From Haemonchus contortus (lineage: Eukaryota > Nematoda > Chromadorea > Rhabditida > Trichostrongylidae), in assembly GCA_000469685.2 (NCBI GenBank), contig LS997566.1, positions 25,442,432 through 25,506,431 on the forward strand: 64,000 bases of DNA, read 5' to 3'. A program made the translations under genes and the position numbers. The notes beneath the pieces are model-generated. The model was not told the origin of the DNA and made no database searches. It saw nothing but the letters and a program-made list of their open reading frames with translations. Of this stretch, positions 24,224 through 36,667 are shown piece by piece (the stretch's first letter is position 1; the number at the start of each line of letters is the position of its first letter).

Positions 24224-27200
24224 CTTGACGAGAAGTAAGCGAAGGTTGTGTAGGTGATTTTGCGGAAATACCCACTTGAGCATGATTTCGATTACTGAGC
24301 AGAGCGCAAAGCAATTTAGTCAGCGGCATAATTTCTGAAAAAAGGATCTTCAGAAGCATGCAGTGCTGCACTTACTAGCAGCTCTACTCACCCAACTGAT
24401 ATGATCCTCAACACTTTTGTATAGAAAGCTCTCGATGATTTGAGAACCATGAAAAGGCCTGAATGGAACGGAAAACCTCTTTTTGATTGTGATGAAAAGA
24501 ATCACCTGCGAAGGATAACACGATCACAAAACTATTCAGTACTGCCTCTTCCCTCCGAAGGAATTTCTGAGTTTATTTCTGAGTATAGCTGCAGAGTCGC
24601 GCTAGTGTCGTGGCTTTCCCGGGAAATGAAGTCACGTTTGTTTATTCGGGAGAAAATATCGCCGCTTCGGGATGGAGAGATGAATGAAATAATGAACTGA
24701 GAGAGCTTCGAGTAATTTTTTTCTTACAGTTGTCGTGTATACCCCTTCACAAATCCAGGAAATTGAAAAGTCGTAGGAAAATTCGTTGAGGTCGCTTGAG
24801 TGAGACCGTGGCATTCAATTTCCAATTAGAATCGAAATGACGGTTTTTGATGCGTAGGCGGCCTATGAGGACAATAACAATGCCCACGCTAGCCGCATTT
24901 GGAGCATGCTGGAGCTAGCCGATGTCAGTATCCTTATCCTCCCAGACGGGTTTGTCAGCAATCAACCGACCTCGAAGGAATGGTGGGCTTCGATGTCGTT
25001 AGCGACTGTCAATCAGAATCCAAGCTGCGGGCCACAGGTACCTAATTGTACGCCACTTGCCACCATGGATACCACCTCCTGACATGCATTGTAGGAGCCT
25101 CAGGACCAGTACTTAGTATTGAAATCGCAGCGGTGCTTTCCAAAAGGAAAAGAATGACTTCGCTGTGAGTGAAGCTGAAAGGTCGACTAACAAATCTTCT
25201 TGCTACGGACTTCAGGATGTTTCCCTTAAAACTGGCAAAATTGAGAGATAAAGCGAAATTGGAAATTAGGAGAGGATAAAAGCAATGAATTCCATGAATT
25301 CCACACCACCGTGGGACCGTAAGTCATTGCTAGGCCCCACAAGGATTTAATATACTGCTGCGATAGTTAGTGCATGTCGAATGCAGGGCGCATTACATAC
25401 TTATTGACAACATCAACAAGAAACGTGTAACAGAATAAAATGAGGGGGGTTTTCGATAAGTAAACATAATAGATTGACGAAATAATCAAAACAAAGAAAA
25501 GGATGGGTCGTTTCGCCTGTTCACCAGACGAAATCCATTTCCATCTTTCCCCTAAGGCACATCAGTGTTTCAGATTGATAGACATAAGTAATAGGGAAGG
25601 TTATTTATACTAATGTAGAAGAATCTGGGGCAGTAGTAAATGGGAGACAATTTCAGATATGTTTAATTGAGTCTTTCAAAGTCCCAGCCAATGTCTGGGA
25701 TGGATATGCATTCACACTCCCGCACTGCGCTAAATTAAGTGAGTGCGTAGGCGCATCCGAAACCAGAGTTAATCAAGTCGAGAAACTTCATTCTTCATTC
25801 CCATGTGTCTCATTCCCCTGCACCTTTTAAGTAAAAGCTGACTATGGAGAATGTTGGTGCCACCGAAAGACTGCGATACATCTCCGCTTGTGGGCATCTA
25901 CATAGAAGCTTTTCCGACTCATTCTCAGGATGCAGAGGGTCGGCAGAAACACTGGACGCTCATCTCCAAGCCTCAACTGACTGTCAGCGAAATTGAATGA
26001 AAAGACCGAAATCATGCCCAGTCAGAGCAAACGTGCTGAATACTCCGCTGCCATTTCTTTCATCCGAGTTATATCTGAAAACCCCCATCTTCTTCGGACC
26101 CCCTTTACAACACATACTCTTCTATCGAATCCAGGAAGAGCATAACACTTCATGGAATATGTGAAACGGTCCTGCCAATGATGCCTTCTTCTTATAGAAA
26201 CATTCCGCTTGAGTATTCCAAGAGTAGTTCCTATTATAATATTTCTAGGGCAGTCTAGATCAGCTTATCAGTAGAGGTCTGTAATACTCAGAGGTTTTGA
26301 TAGTGGTCCGAGTTTTCTATTATCGGAACCGATCGGAATATCGCTATCGAAACGGTTCGAGAATTCGAGAATTCCTGACTGGCTCCCCCTGACCAGCTAG
26401 TAGAACACGAACTCCTCATAAAATATGACCCGAGTGTCTGTTTCAGGAAACCTATGTAATGACTTGTTGCTTCGAAAGTTGGAGCGAGGAGCTTCACTGG
26501 GACTCCTTGCGATGATTTCATCGAATCACCTGTTTTCCGATTCAGAGCCGAGAAATGAGAGTAGATGCCACTGTTAAAAACTGCATACTCAGTATCAGAA
26601 CCGCCTGATACAAAAAGACGGAAGGCGTCTGCAGTAGCTTATGGATCTGCAGCAAGAACCCAGTTTCTGAGATAGTTGGCAGAGCGGAGTAGAAGAACTC
26701 TTCAGTTTGCTTGGTTACTCAGTGAAAAGCTTCTTCTTCATGACTCCGTATTAGTACGCTTGTGTTCTTGTGTACTGATTCTGTTTTGCCATCCTGATGG
26801 AACGGCAGTAATATGAGATTGCTGAGAGATATAGATCCTGCTAAAATGTTTCCGTGAAGTGAAGTTCACGAGCATAGTCTTTCGAGCGTAACTTGTGGAG
26901 TTTCGGTTAGTCAAACAGAACATGTAAGCTACAGCTTTCTTGGGACAGATGTTCATTCAAACACGGCATACTGTCCTCTTAACAATGAAAATATGAAAAA
27001 ATATATGACGGACACAAGTTTATTTGGAAGATGGGACTCCTTGAATCCAGGTTTTGTTGAACGACCCTTACCCTGGCCTCTGCAATATATGCAAGCTGTA
27101 TTGCATCGGTAACCTCATACAGTTGGCTAGAGATTAGACAACTGTCGATTACACGTAGTATGATCGAGCGTGGTCCAATGGACCAACGGAAATAGGATAA

Positions 27201-27430
27201 TTTTGATTTCTGCTTATGAAGAAAAATGATGGAAGGCTCAAGAAAGCATCAAGGACAGAACACAAAGAGGATTGAAACTTGTGCTTGGAAACTTCAAAGA
27301 GCGGCAGATCGGAAAGGATTCGAAGGCACTCACACATTCTGCGCGTCTCAACTGCGCTGATTGAAATGTGCTCGATTGGGGTTTCAACAAACCTTCCGTA
27401 GACGTAATTTTCCAAACTCAGGGGAGACGA
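24224..27430. other. Largely non-coding stretch with one unrecognised open frame
   Basis: A + strand frame from about 24423 to 24700 reads 'MKRPEWNGKPLFDCDEK' with a splice-like TTTTGTATAG in front, but it has no recognisable domain. A SINE copy occupies about 24840-25060. Between 25.1 and 27.4 kb I find no defensible exon chain; - strand frames at 26288-26521 and 27149-27535 are unsupported. Confidence 0.4.
24840..25060 (-). mobile_element. SINE copy, tail to head
   Basis: Shares 'CCTTATCCTCCCAGACGGG', 'CAATCAACCGACCTCG' and 'GGAATGGTGG' with the copy at 53100-53310 and, inverted, with 31215-31490. Confidence 0.55.
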
Positions 27431-28765
27431 AAGAGATCCGGAAGAGAAAGATCGAAAATACGTTAAATGCATTTCATCTTGCATGAACCAACAGGAGACC
27501 GAAAAATCTCTCACTGAAGTGTCCGCAAGCCTCAAGGAGCAGTTACTGGACTATATTACAGATAAGGACGACGGTCAGGCTCAAATTGAAGTAGCAAAAG
27601 AGCTTTGCTCCAGTACAGCAATGGCGAGAGGTTTTAGGATCAAGGAATAGGGTTGTCGCCATACTCATTTAAGGTCTGTGGATTGGTCTGAACTTTTACA
27701 GAGCGCAAGCAATATGGAAAGAGAGCGGACCGTTGCGACTGGACATATCAAAGATGAGCTGGAAAGTGGTTTTAGCCAAGAAACATGGCAGTAATTTCAG
27801 TATGTGGAGAAGCTGAAAAAAGGTGAACATGGCTTTGGGGGAAGAAGGGTAGGCTGAAGGTTTTGAAGAGGTCGAATCAGAACAGACTAAGCAAAAGAAA
27901 AAATTGGTCACAAGTACGCTAATCATGGCCACATGTTCAGGGATGCCTTCCGACGAGATGAAAAGGATTTTTTGATGCACAAAGGAGTGAGACGGGTAAA
28001 CAACAGAATTGAAATGTGGTTCAAGAATAGCACATTGAAAATGAATCGATAGAAAGCTGAAACCAATCAAACTCCCCTACTTAGATGAGCACGTGAAGCT
28101 ATACCTGAGTGATGATGAACAGAGACAAAAATAGCCCAAACATTCCGCAGTGTTTCCAATCAACCCAATCCGATAAGGACTAATATTTCTCAGAACGAGC
28201 TGGTTAGTCCGATGTAAACACCGGCTACATAATCATAGAGGAGACAAAACAAGCAATCAGACTTCTTCAGTGCACCAACGATTCCCTTCTATTGGACGGA
28301 ATCGAAGAAGAAGCGAAATTGAAAAAACCATGACAGACCAGTAAAGGAGATGCTGACAAATCTATTTAGTCGAGGCAGGAATCAAAAAGATTTCCCGGAG
28401 GACGATGGGGTTGGAGTTTGAAGCCTGCTCAAAAAAGGAAACTTGACGCATGGTGAACTCGAAGAGACATTTTCTGCGCTGGAGAAAGTGTTCCGCCAGA
28501 TACTGCTGGTAAAGTCAGCCAACTCGTTGGTGAAGGACTAGCAGAAGAGCAAGAAGGGCTCGAAAGTAGAATTTTTGATGCCAATAAACTTCGAACCACT
28601 TTTTTAACATCATGCAGAACATGGAGTCCGTTCCTACACTCGTTCAAATTCGGTTCCTGTGCTCTCGCTGGCTCCATACGATATTTCCACGGGTTACATC
28701 AAGGAACAAGGAGAAGGTTTTCTTCGGCAAAGAAGAAAGTCATTAACAAAATTGAGTATTGTTGA
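27431..28765 (+). pseudogene. Unrecognised decayed coding region, purine-rich strand
   Basis: After an acceptor-like 'TTCCAAACTCAG' at 27430 a frame reads 'KCISSCMNQQETEKSLTEV', is rich in charged helices, and ends at a possible donor (GCGAGAG/GT, 27634). Later open stretches on the same strand include 'DAFRRDEKDFLMHKGVRR' (about 27935) and a 102-codon frame with no start codon at 28457-28765 ('GKVSQLVGEGLAEEQEG', 'FDANKLRTTFLTSC'). Frames do not join cleanly, and the gaps between some candidate exons are too short for introns. I cannot name a family. Confidence 0.3.
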
Positions 28766-28934
28766 TGTCATTCCTTGCTTGATGTAACAGTAAGCCTAGC
28801 ATGCAATCACAAACCTCATTCACGAAAATTGACCTATGCATTAGAGCTAACAGCACAACTGTTCTGAGGGTGAGACTCTCTGCCATTCGTTAGTTCCGTT
28901 TTCTCAGGGGCACCCCTCAATACGACCGGTTTGG

Positions 28935-29185
28935 AATGGTACATTGTGGCTTATAAATGCGTATGTGTATCATACAATGACTTGAGGTTACCAGAAGATG
29001 TACAAGCCAGTGCTTTTATCCCCCAGACGAGTCTGGAACCAGTTAACCGACCCCCAATCGATTCCAGAAGTTGGAAGGGTCGGATGGCTGGAGCAGGTAT
29101 CGATTTGGGTCCGATACACGGACCATGTGTGATAGTGCGCATTTTGCCACTACGCCACTTACCCTTATTAGAAAGTGTCGAGTAT
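28935..29185 (-). mobile_element. SINE copy with A-box retained
   Basis: Reverse complement begins 'GGTAAGTGGCGTAGTGGC', a good A-box, and continues into the family body ('CACTATCACACATG', 'GGTCGGTTAACTGG', 'CTGGGGGATAAAAGC'). Confidence 0.65.
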
Positions 29186-29901
29186 GAAACCGGTCTCTTC
29201 AGCGACCAAATACTATTAGCTTTCACGCAGTCAGAAATAGTAGACGAGTTCACCTGCCTTGGGAGTACAGCTCCACTCCACTGGGTATGTTGAATATGCT
29301 TTGCAAAGGTTGTTGCAATATTCGGGGGAGGTCACTCAGAAAAAAACTTATGCCATCCTTCTCGGAGACTGTAAGACTGTGCTGCTGGATACCATGCACG
29401 GAAATACGTAGAAATAAGTTTAAGAAATCACTACTGAGCTCGGTGCAGAAAAAAATACGTTTCATCATTGAATTCTACGCTGAACGGTGCTGCTATGTAC
29501 GGACGATGCCCGATGCTATACATGGACAAATAAAGGAGTTCTACGTGGATCTTTTTAAAAAGAAATTCGTGGGTCACAGCCTAGATGGTTCGCAATCCCC
29601 ACAAGCTATAACAATTGACAAAAATCGTTAATCGTTCAGAAGCAAGGAAGCAAAAGGCTTTACTTAAAGCACATAGAGATGGAAACTCGGTAGCGATTCC
29701 ACGAATGAGGAATGGGTAGCACTTGCTGAGGGGTTCCAAAAATGGAAAGAATCCATCATCAAGAAACCTGTGGATGGGAAGGAAATGCGAGGGAAGAGAG
29801 TACAGCCTTTGCTTTCCTCTTCTCCCTTGCATTGGATTCTCTAACTTTCGAGACTTGTTGTTCTTATAAGAATTCTAGTTTAAGTAGGTTGAAGGCACAG
29901 T

Positions 29902-31000
29902 TCACGATAAAAATAGTTTCTGAGATTTCCCTTCTGAGAGTATAACTTCCAGACTCCCTCGTATACAATGTAGAATGTTCAGACAACCTGCCATCACCCA
30001 TAGCGACAGTGAAAGGTAGTTTCGAACAAATCCGGCTTGATGTAGTCGTCTTTTTGAGCAATGAAGGCAACACAAATCTCCTCCTTTCATGCCATTACTG
30101 TCACGGTGCTCTCGTACAACCTCCACTTGCACTACTTTCAAAAAGCCTTGAAGTATGGAGATTTTCTCGCTTTCTTCGCCACCTATGTACTCCTCTACAT
30201 CAACATTTCCTCTTTTCAACCTAAAAAGGTACATCAAAATTGTCGTGAACTCTGCCTTTAAGGAACAGTTCGTTACCGCAGGGAAGCAGGGATGTTTTAC
30301 AAAGCCACAGACGTATGAAAAAGAGCATAGTTAACGGATTAGCCCTTTAGAGTGAGTGATGCAGTCTGGGATCTGTATAGTGACTGTGTCCTTTCGTTGC
30401 CAAAAAACTGCTTTGGTTAGAAAAGCATTCGGTTGTCTGATAGCGAGAATGTCAATGTTGTCCAATACTTCAGGCTTTTTCGAAAAATGTACTAACTACT
30501 GGAACTGAGTATCCAAGTCCATCCCAGACACATGGCTCGAATAAAGTACCATTCGATTCCGGAAGCTGAGGTTATGAAAGGTGATTAATGCTGAGGGTAA
30601 AGGTTTTTTAGAATTGAAAACATCTAACATAGGGGTGGAAGAGCAAGGTGAAGAGGACGTGCTATTCCAGAACGAAGTCAGGGACTGAGCCGTATTGCGT
30701 TTATACTGGTGGCATCGTCCCTTAGGCTTGCTTCTCAAAACCTTTTTTGGGGGCAATCTCCAATCCCATTCATAACGAAGTTCGACCCCCTAGCAATTAT
30801 CGCCTCTCTGCGTGCTTATCAGCGACCATCGTCAGTGACTCCAGAGATGACGTTTGCTATGGATGGGGGCGTTTTGGTTGAGAATGCGCTCCTGTGAGTC
30901 AGCGTCGGTTTCGATAAAATGAAAGTTGCAAGTAGAAATTGCCATGATACTGCATCCATTATTCATGTAGGAAACCTCCACATTGGAGCAAACTGCGGTC
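29902..31000 (-). pseudogene. Unrecognised long open frame with about four internal stops
   Basis: One continuous - strand frame of roughly 360 codons is interrupted by TGA, two TAGs and a TAA. Readable pieces include 'SKKPLPSALITFHNL', 'GMDLDTQFQ', 'KPEVLDNIDILAIRQP', 'FWQRKDTVTIQIPD' and 'VEEYIGGEESEKISILQGF'. The stops can be read as pseudogene lesions; some could be removed by introns (acceptor TTTTTAG at 30221, donor GTAATG at 30098). No domain recognised. Confidence 0.35.
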
Positions 31001-31214
31001 GCAAAATTATGATTCTTTTACTCATTCACCATTCAATTATCAATGCTGTTAGTGCTGATTAGAACCCCAGGCTTCACTAAGGAAAAGTCACTCAAGTAAA
31101 ATCATATTTTTCTTGAGAAACTAAACAATGGATGGAAGAGAAGAATATGAATTCTCGGGAAAGTTAGCACAGGACATGAAGTCTCTCTATACAACATTAT
31201 TTGAATGAACCAGA

Positions 31215-31490
31215 GAAGGCGGAGGTGGTTTAGTGGCAGTTGGCACACTATCACACACGCATGATCACGGGTCTGAATCTCGGGTCGGTATCCGTTCAGA
31301 CCGACTGAGCCATCCATCGATTCGGGGTCGATTATTGGTACCGGAGTCGTTTGGGAGGGTATAAACACTGGCTTGTAAAACATTGCCTGGCTACTGAAAG
31401 TTGTTATACAGGCCGCATACGCCTCAATGGGCCACTACGATTCCGAACAGAGATCGAATGCGAGGACGCATCCCTCAGACGGAATTGATT
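31215..31490 (+). mobile_element. Best-preserved SINE of the window, tRNA-like head
   Basis: Head has a perfect A-box TGGTTTAGTGG (31223-31233) and a B-box-like GGTCTGAATCT about 40 nt later, the spacing of an RNA polymerase III internal promoter. The body ('GGTCGATTATTGGTACC', 'GTCTGGGAGG'-like, 'GCATACGCCTCAATGGGCC', 'GAATGCG') recurs across the window. No poly-A tail or clear target duplication was identified. Confidence 0.7.
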
Positions 31491-31984
31491 ATATCTAAAG
31501 ACTTGATCATTAGAGACTTCATCAGGGACTTTGGCACAGGTCTAAGCGAACAGAAATTGTAGGCCCTGGATTAACCCCTGGATTCCTCCAGATGTATCAT
31601 CCCTCCCTTCCGATTGAACTGCACAATCTTTTCCTTCCCTCGATTTGGCTTATTTCTCCTGGTCTTGCTTTGAAAAATAGGAAATTGAATTGAACATAAG
31701 ACAGGCTCCGAAGCCAATTATTCAAGCTACATATTTGTGAAGTGACTCAGCACTCCGACGCTGAAATGACGGTGGAATGTCTGGAAGACAGTACTCCTTC
31801 ACTATGAAGAGCAATAGCCATTCCCTCTGTAGGCAATACAACGTTCAAAGCATGTTACCGCTTCAGGGCTGGCTAATCGACACAGTTCACTTTGTGAGGA
31901 GTGTGTTCGGCCATGAGTCTGATTGTGAATTGGATTCATAGAGCAGAAACCAATCAGCTTTTGTAACTAAAAGAACCCGTAAGT

Positions 31985-32195
31985 GATGAGATTGTGTAGC
32001 ATGGTGTCACAGGTATAGTACAGGGGCGAAATCTGTATCGTAAACGCTCAAGCCAAACAATCCTTCCATTCTCCTGAAGTAGGTTGATTGGTTCCAAATT
32101 CGTCTGGGAGGATAAAATCTGACCGAAGTAACTTACTGTATAGGACACAATAGGCCACTTACGCATCTGAATGACAGTCGAAAGCCAAGGTGCAT
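31985..32195 (+). mobile_element. SINE copy, second in tandem orientation
   Basis: Shares 'GTAGGTTGATTGGTTCC', 'GTCTGGGAGGATAAA', 'AATAGGCCACTTACGCATC' with the copy 500 bp upstream; the head is strongly diverged. Confidence 0.55.
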
Positions 32196-32570
32196 TTCAG
32201 AAACAGGATTGCTTAACGTCAAAAGGCATGATCCTTTTTAACTTTGCCCTCTGCTCAAGTCTGGGATATGCTATTTAAGGGAGCACTTATTACTGGAGCT
32301 TTATCAGTAGCGTGCCTTGTGACGGTACCTAAGAAGGACCCTGACCCGTGTACATTGAGCTGGCAATCGTGGACATAAACTTACACGCCTTTTAGAATGA
32401 TGGTGTATAGGGACCGTTCGGCTTCTTCTATTTCTTTTTCTTGTAAGTTAGTGCCGTACCTAATTCTGTTCCACCTACATCGAACCTTTACTAGACCTCA
32501 TTCTTATAATTTGCTTTTTGGATTTAGTAGTTTTATTTGACGCATATTTGCGATTTACATCTAATATGAA

Positions 32571-33260
32571 ATGGATTCTAATATAAACGTAATTTCTAAT
32601 ATAAACGGAAAGAATATCTCCGAATGCTCTAGCTATGTGTATCTAGGTCGGGAAGTCAACATGATGAACGACCTAGCTCCAGAGCTGTGCAGAAGGAAAC
32701 GCGCCGCGTGGGGAGCATTTAAGAATATCGAGGGAGTAGTGAAGAAGACAAAGAACATCCGGCTCCGCGCTCACTTTTTCGACACTGCTGTTCTTCCTGC
32801 TTTGACGTACGCCTCAGAGAGTTGGACTCTACGAAAGCAGGATGAGCATGCTGTCAGCGTTATTCAACGCGCTTTGGAAAGGACGATGCTCGGGATTCCT
32901 CTATACACGCAAGTGCAGAAGGGAATCCGGAGTTCCGAGCTCCGTCAACGAACGAAGATCAGGGATGCCGTTGACCACGCCAAGAAATCGAAGATCAGGT
33001 GGGCCGGACACGTTATGCGATATAGTGATGACCGTTGGACCAGGGCGGTTACTGACTGGATCCCTCGGGACATCAAACGAACTCCAGGAAGGCCGCCAAC
33101 GAGATGGTCAGACTTCTTCACGAAAGCTCTGAACGAAAGGAATGTTGATCCTCGTGTCCCTGGAGCGATTCATTGGACCACTCTGGCTCGTAACAGGGAC
33201 GAATGGAGACGTTACTGGCGCCCGCTCGAGGAAATCGACGATCAACGGGACGACAGGTGA
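32571..33260 (+). mobile_element. LINE (hookworm-type endonuclease-reverse transcriptase) C-terminal ORF, 5'-truncated
   Basis: A 229-codon intact frame follows the post-RT segment of the LINE polyprotein common in hookworm genomes: '[20 protein letters not shown]', '[20 protein letters not shown]', '[12 protein letters not shown]', '[13 protein letters not shown]', '[12 protein letters not shown]'. The polymerase core (YADD region) would lie upstream and is missing, so this is a 5'-truncated copy. Absence of stops suggests a fairly recent insertion. An ATG at 32571 opens the frame but is not a natural start. Two near-identical 17-bp units (TTCTAATATAAACG) lie at the 5' edge. Confidence 0.85.
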
Positions 33261-35277
33261 TACAGGTGATGAAATGGATTAACGTTGGGGTTCGGATGGT
33301 CCTCAGAAAAGGTCGCTAATGATAACTTCAGATAAGCAATTGTATAGCAAACAACCTTGGCCGCTTCAGCGTGAACAATTGGGAATGAAGAAAGTCTTTG
33401 CACCAATCAATTCTAAAAGGAAATACCATTCAAACAGTGTGGGAGGTCGAATGTGGATTCGGAACAGTAAAGTACCGTAAAAAAGAGCGGAAAGACAAGC
33501 GAAAAGTATGTGGCTGTAACGAAAAAGTAGGCTGGTGATGTCACTGAGCAAAGGGTATTGTGCTTGGAGCGTCTGCTGGTATCACGCACTTTGCGGACTT
33601 ATGTGGAGCGGAAGGAAGAAGCTTCCACATCAATACTCGTGTCTAATTTGATGTCATTCAGCACATTAGCTTAGTGTCTTCGACCTGTCTTTGCTTCTGA
33701 AGTCTGGGCTCCACCTGTTTCAAAGAGTTGCATGATTGTGAGTAATAAAGCCTTGCGAGCCCACGTGTTATTACTTAACTGGTACCGATCCACGTCAGCA
33801 GTGATGTGTTCAACCTAATCCGACCTTCGTTCCAGCTATTTACACTTTCTGTTCGTAATGGAAAGGGTGTGCATGAGTGCATCATTTCCGAGAGTTTCAT
33901 TAGTTTGAAAGACAGACAGACGTTTATTACAAAGCATTACTCCTTATAGGGGGAAGTACTGTGAAGCTTGTTGGGCGAGTTCCGGTCTGGTTTGTCTGAA
34001 ATTCTGTTTCTACATCACAAAAAGCCTCCGGCTAGTCGTCAGCCTGATTGGAACCGAGATCCTACCAGATATCTGATGCCCCACACGTTTTTCAAGGGCT
34101 ACTGCTGATGCTGGTGCTTCCAAAGAGCGTGCAAACAAGAATGGTGTTCAAAGGGCTTAACAAAGCTTGGTGATTGCCTTAGCCTTGAGAATTACAAGGA
34201 AATTCCGAAGCTGTTAGAAAGATGTTTGATGTCTGAATAAGGGCAGTCGTGCAGCCATAGACAGACAGACAAGCAGCCAGATTAGAAGGATAGATGGCTT
34301 TTCCACTCTTCCTCTGCAAAATCGCATGTTTTCTCATTCAGTCCACGTATAGAGAGTAGATCTAGTGCATTTAAAGAAGGATTCCAACCCTCATAATTCC
34401 GATTGTAGATGGCTGAGGTCATGAGAGGATGACAAAAGAACGGATTGTTACTGCATTTCAGACCCTCATTCTGGCCATCAACAGACCAGGATCAGAACGT
34501 TCAAGCTTTTCTGCTTGGCTAAGGCTGAGAATCCCATCTTTGATAACTCTTCATCATAATAACGTGTTGTTATTATCGGGTCTTATGGCAGTAGACGGGC
34601 GAAAACAAATCAGGCTTGGCTGCCACCCACAAGTAAGCTGAAGGCAGCGATAGTATGATGATCCCTGATAGTTTCGTTGAACGAGACTCCTAACCATAGG
34701 AGGTAGGAAAGTTAGCCGACAATCTCCACCAGGAGAAATTTTTATATTTTCCAGTTTTTCATTTTCATTTTTGTCCGGAAAAGGTAAAAGTGTCAATTTC
34801 AAAAGACCCGAAATAATGACAAACAAATCTGTAGCTTCACAGGCTTGTTGGGACTACTGGGTCTACCCTACTATAAGCCCTACAGTTTTCAATTCTGTGT
34901 ATCCTAAATGTGAAGGATGGTGATGGGAACTGTTTGTGGACCTGTGCCAGTGATCGTCTCAATAGGAGCCGTAAATGGCTAGCCGAAAGTATTAAAGCTG
35001 CCTTAATCATGACTTGGTAGGCTTAAGAAGACCAGCTTCGCCATGATAATATGTTTGTGAACATAGTTGTTTTGCTTATTATCTTAAGCATATCCTATGC
35101 ACGTGTGTAGGTGTCTATCAAATCCCTCTCAAGAACGAAAACTAACCAACAAGTTTTTTTTTCTGAGTGAAGTCTTCCAAAGTGATGCGGAATGGTTATT
35201 TCTGAGAGGAAATAGAATGTGTATATTCCTTAGAACGCAGGAAGATTTATAGGACGGATGTGAAAAATGGCTTCAAA
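33261..35277. other. Intergenic stretch, nothing supported
   Basis: No exon chain or repeat beyond short open frames. The 90-codon - strand frame at 34554-34826 shows no domain. Confidence 0.4.
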
Positions 35278-35781
35278 ACTTACCAGGGAGGGGTAGTCTA
35301 CTTATCTTGGAACTTTGAACTCAGACCCATACAAATCGATAGAGTTTTGAATGCTGTTTACGAAAATGGAAACTAAAACTGCAAAACGATTCTTCTTAAA
35401 CAGTTATGGGGGGCCCGAATTTTGCTCGACAGTAGTATCAATTGTCTGAAGAAATGTCAGAAAACGTTTAGAGAGCCTTTGATAAAATGAAAAAAAACAC
35501 TTTGCAAAAGTGCGGACAATGGCTGGGAAGGACCCCTCATTTTACGCCCACGAAACGAGACCACTACCACTAGGTCACGTGGGCGTTTGATATGGAAGCG
35601 ACGAGTTCGCATTTACAATTGATACTACTGCCGAGCAAAATTCGGTCCCCCATAACTCTTTAAGGAGAACCATTTTGCAGTTTTAATTTCCATTTTCGTA
35701 AACAGCATTCAGAACTCTATTGATTTATCTCGGTCTGAATTCAAAGTTCCAAGATAAGTAGACTACCCCTCCCTGGTAAGT
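35278..35781. mobile_element. 504-bp element with 168-bp terminal inverted repeats
   Basis: Left arm 35278-35445 and right arm 35615-35781 are inverted copies at about 90% identity by eye, sharing ACTTACCAGGGAGGGGTAG at the ends and 'GCTGTTTACGAAAATGGAA' inside. The spacer is about 169 bp with no ORF. This is a long-TIR non-autonomous DNA element or an intact foldback. Confidence 0.85.
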
Positions 35782-36441
35782 ATTGAAAGGAGCCCTGACA
35801 GGCATTCCAACAACCCACCTGATTGAGTGGCATCGCTTTGTTTTACTGAAGGGTAACCCTGTTCGTGTACATCAGTGAGGGTTGAATGTCTCCCAAATCT
35901 TGTTCCAGACATTGTACTTGTTGATGATAACCAGCACTCACGAAGATAAGGTAGCGTTTTGAGAAGCTTCCTATTATCGCTGCTCTCAACCATTACTAAA
36001 ATCAGTGGGACACCTTCTGCTACAGTAATCTTGGTTTTAGTGCTGAAAAGTTGGCTTCTACTTCGTCTACAAACAACAACAGACGCTGAAATATCCCTCA
36101 TCTCTGTCTGAAAACTTGATAGGATAGTGTTTTCCCGCAGCTGCACGGTAGAAGTGCATCTATGTATGTTCAGTAGTTTTTCTTAATTCTCAGCGGAAAA
36201 TTGAGGATTGAGAGCAACGATAAAAAGCCTAGATAGATCCTGTCAAACTTTTCAAGTTGTTCTAAGAAATGCTAAGGATCGGAATGATTTCGATCCGGTA
36301 CTTGCTCTTTCAAGGCACCGCACTCTTTATTACTTACGCTACGGAGACCCGGCTCGCCCTCGCCTTCAGTAGTTTTCGTATAACGCATTTCAGAGTTGAT
36401 GAGGTCTATCTTGGCTGCCGACAACTACATAGGGTTTCGGG

Positions 36442-36667
36442 GTGTGGTGCGTTAGGAACGAAATGGTCGCGTCGTGGTGAGAGGGGCGTCGCGTGTGAAG
36501 AAATGTAGCAGGATGCAGCAGTAGGTAAGAAATACAAGAACAAAAGTACTATTAGTAGAATTATGCATAAAATAATGATCGCATATCGATTGAGCTGTAT
36601 GAAGAATGCTAGAGCTGTAATAACGGCGAATGAATGTACCTAAAATCGTTCCTAACGCCCGTCTCCC
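36442..36667 (+). mobile_element. Short TIR element, family A copy 2 (internally deleted)
   Basis: GCGTTAGGAACGA near the 5' end and TCGTTCCTAACGC at the 3' end form 13-bp exact TIRs. Relative to copy 3 it lacks about 30 bp of GC-rich sequence near the right end. Confidence 0.8.

Noticed and set aside
28341..28369. Apparent intron between two phase-matched open pieces
   Set aside because: Only 29 nt long.
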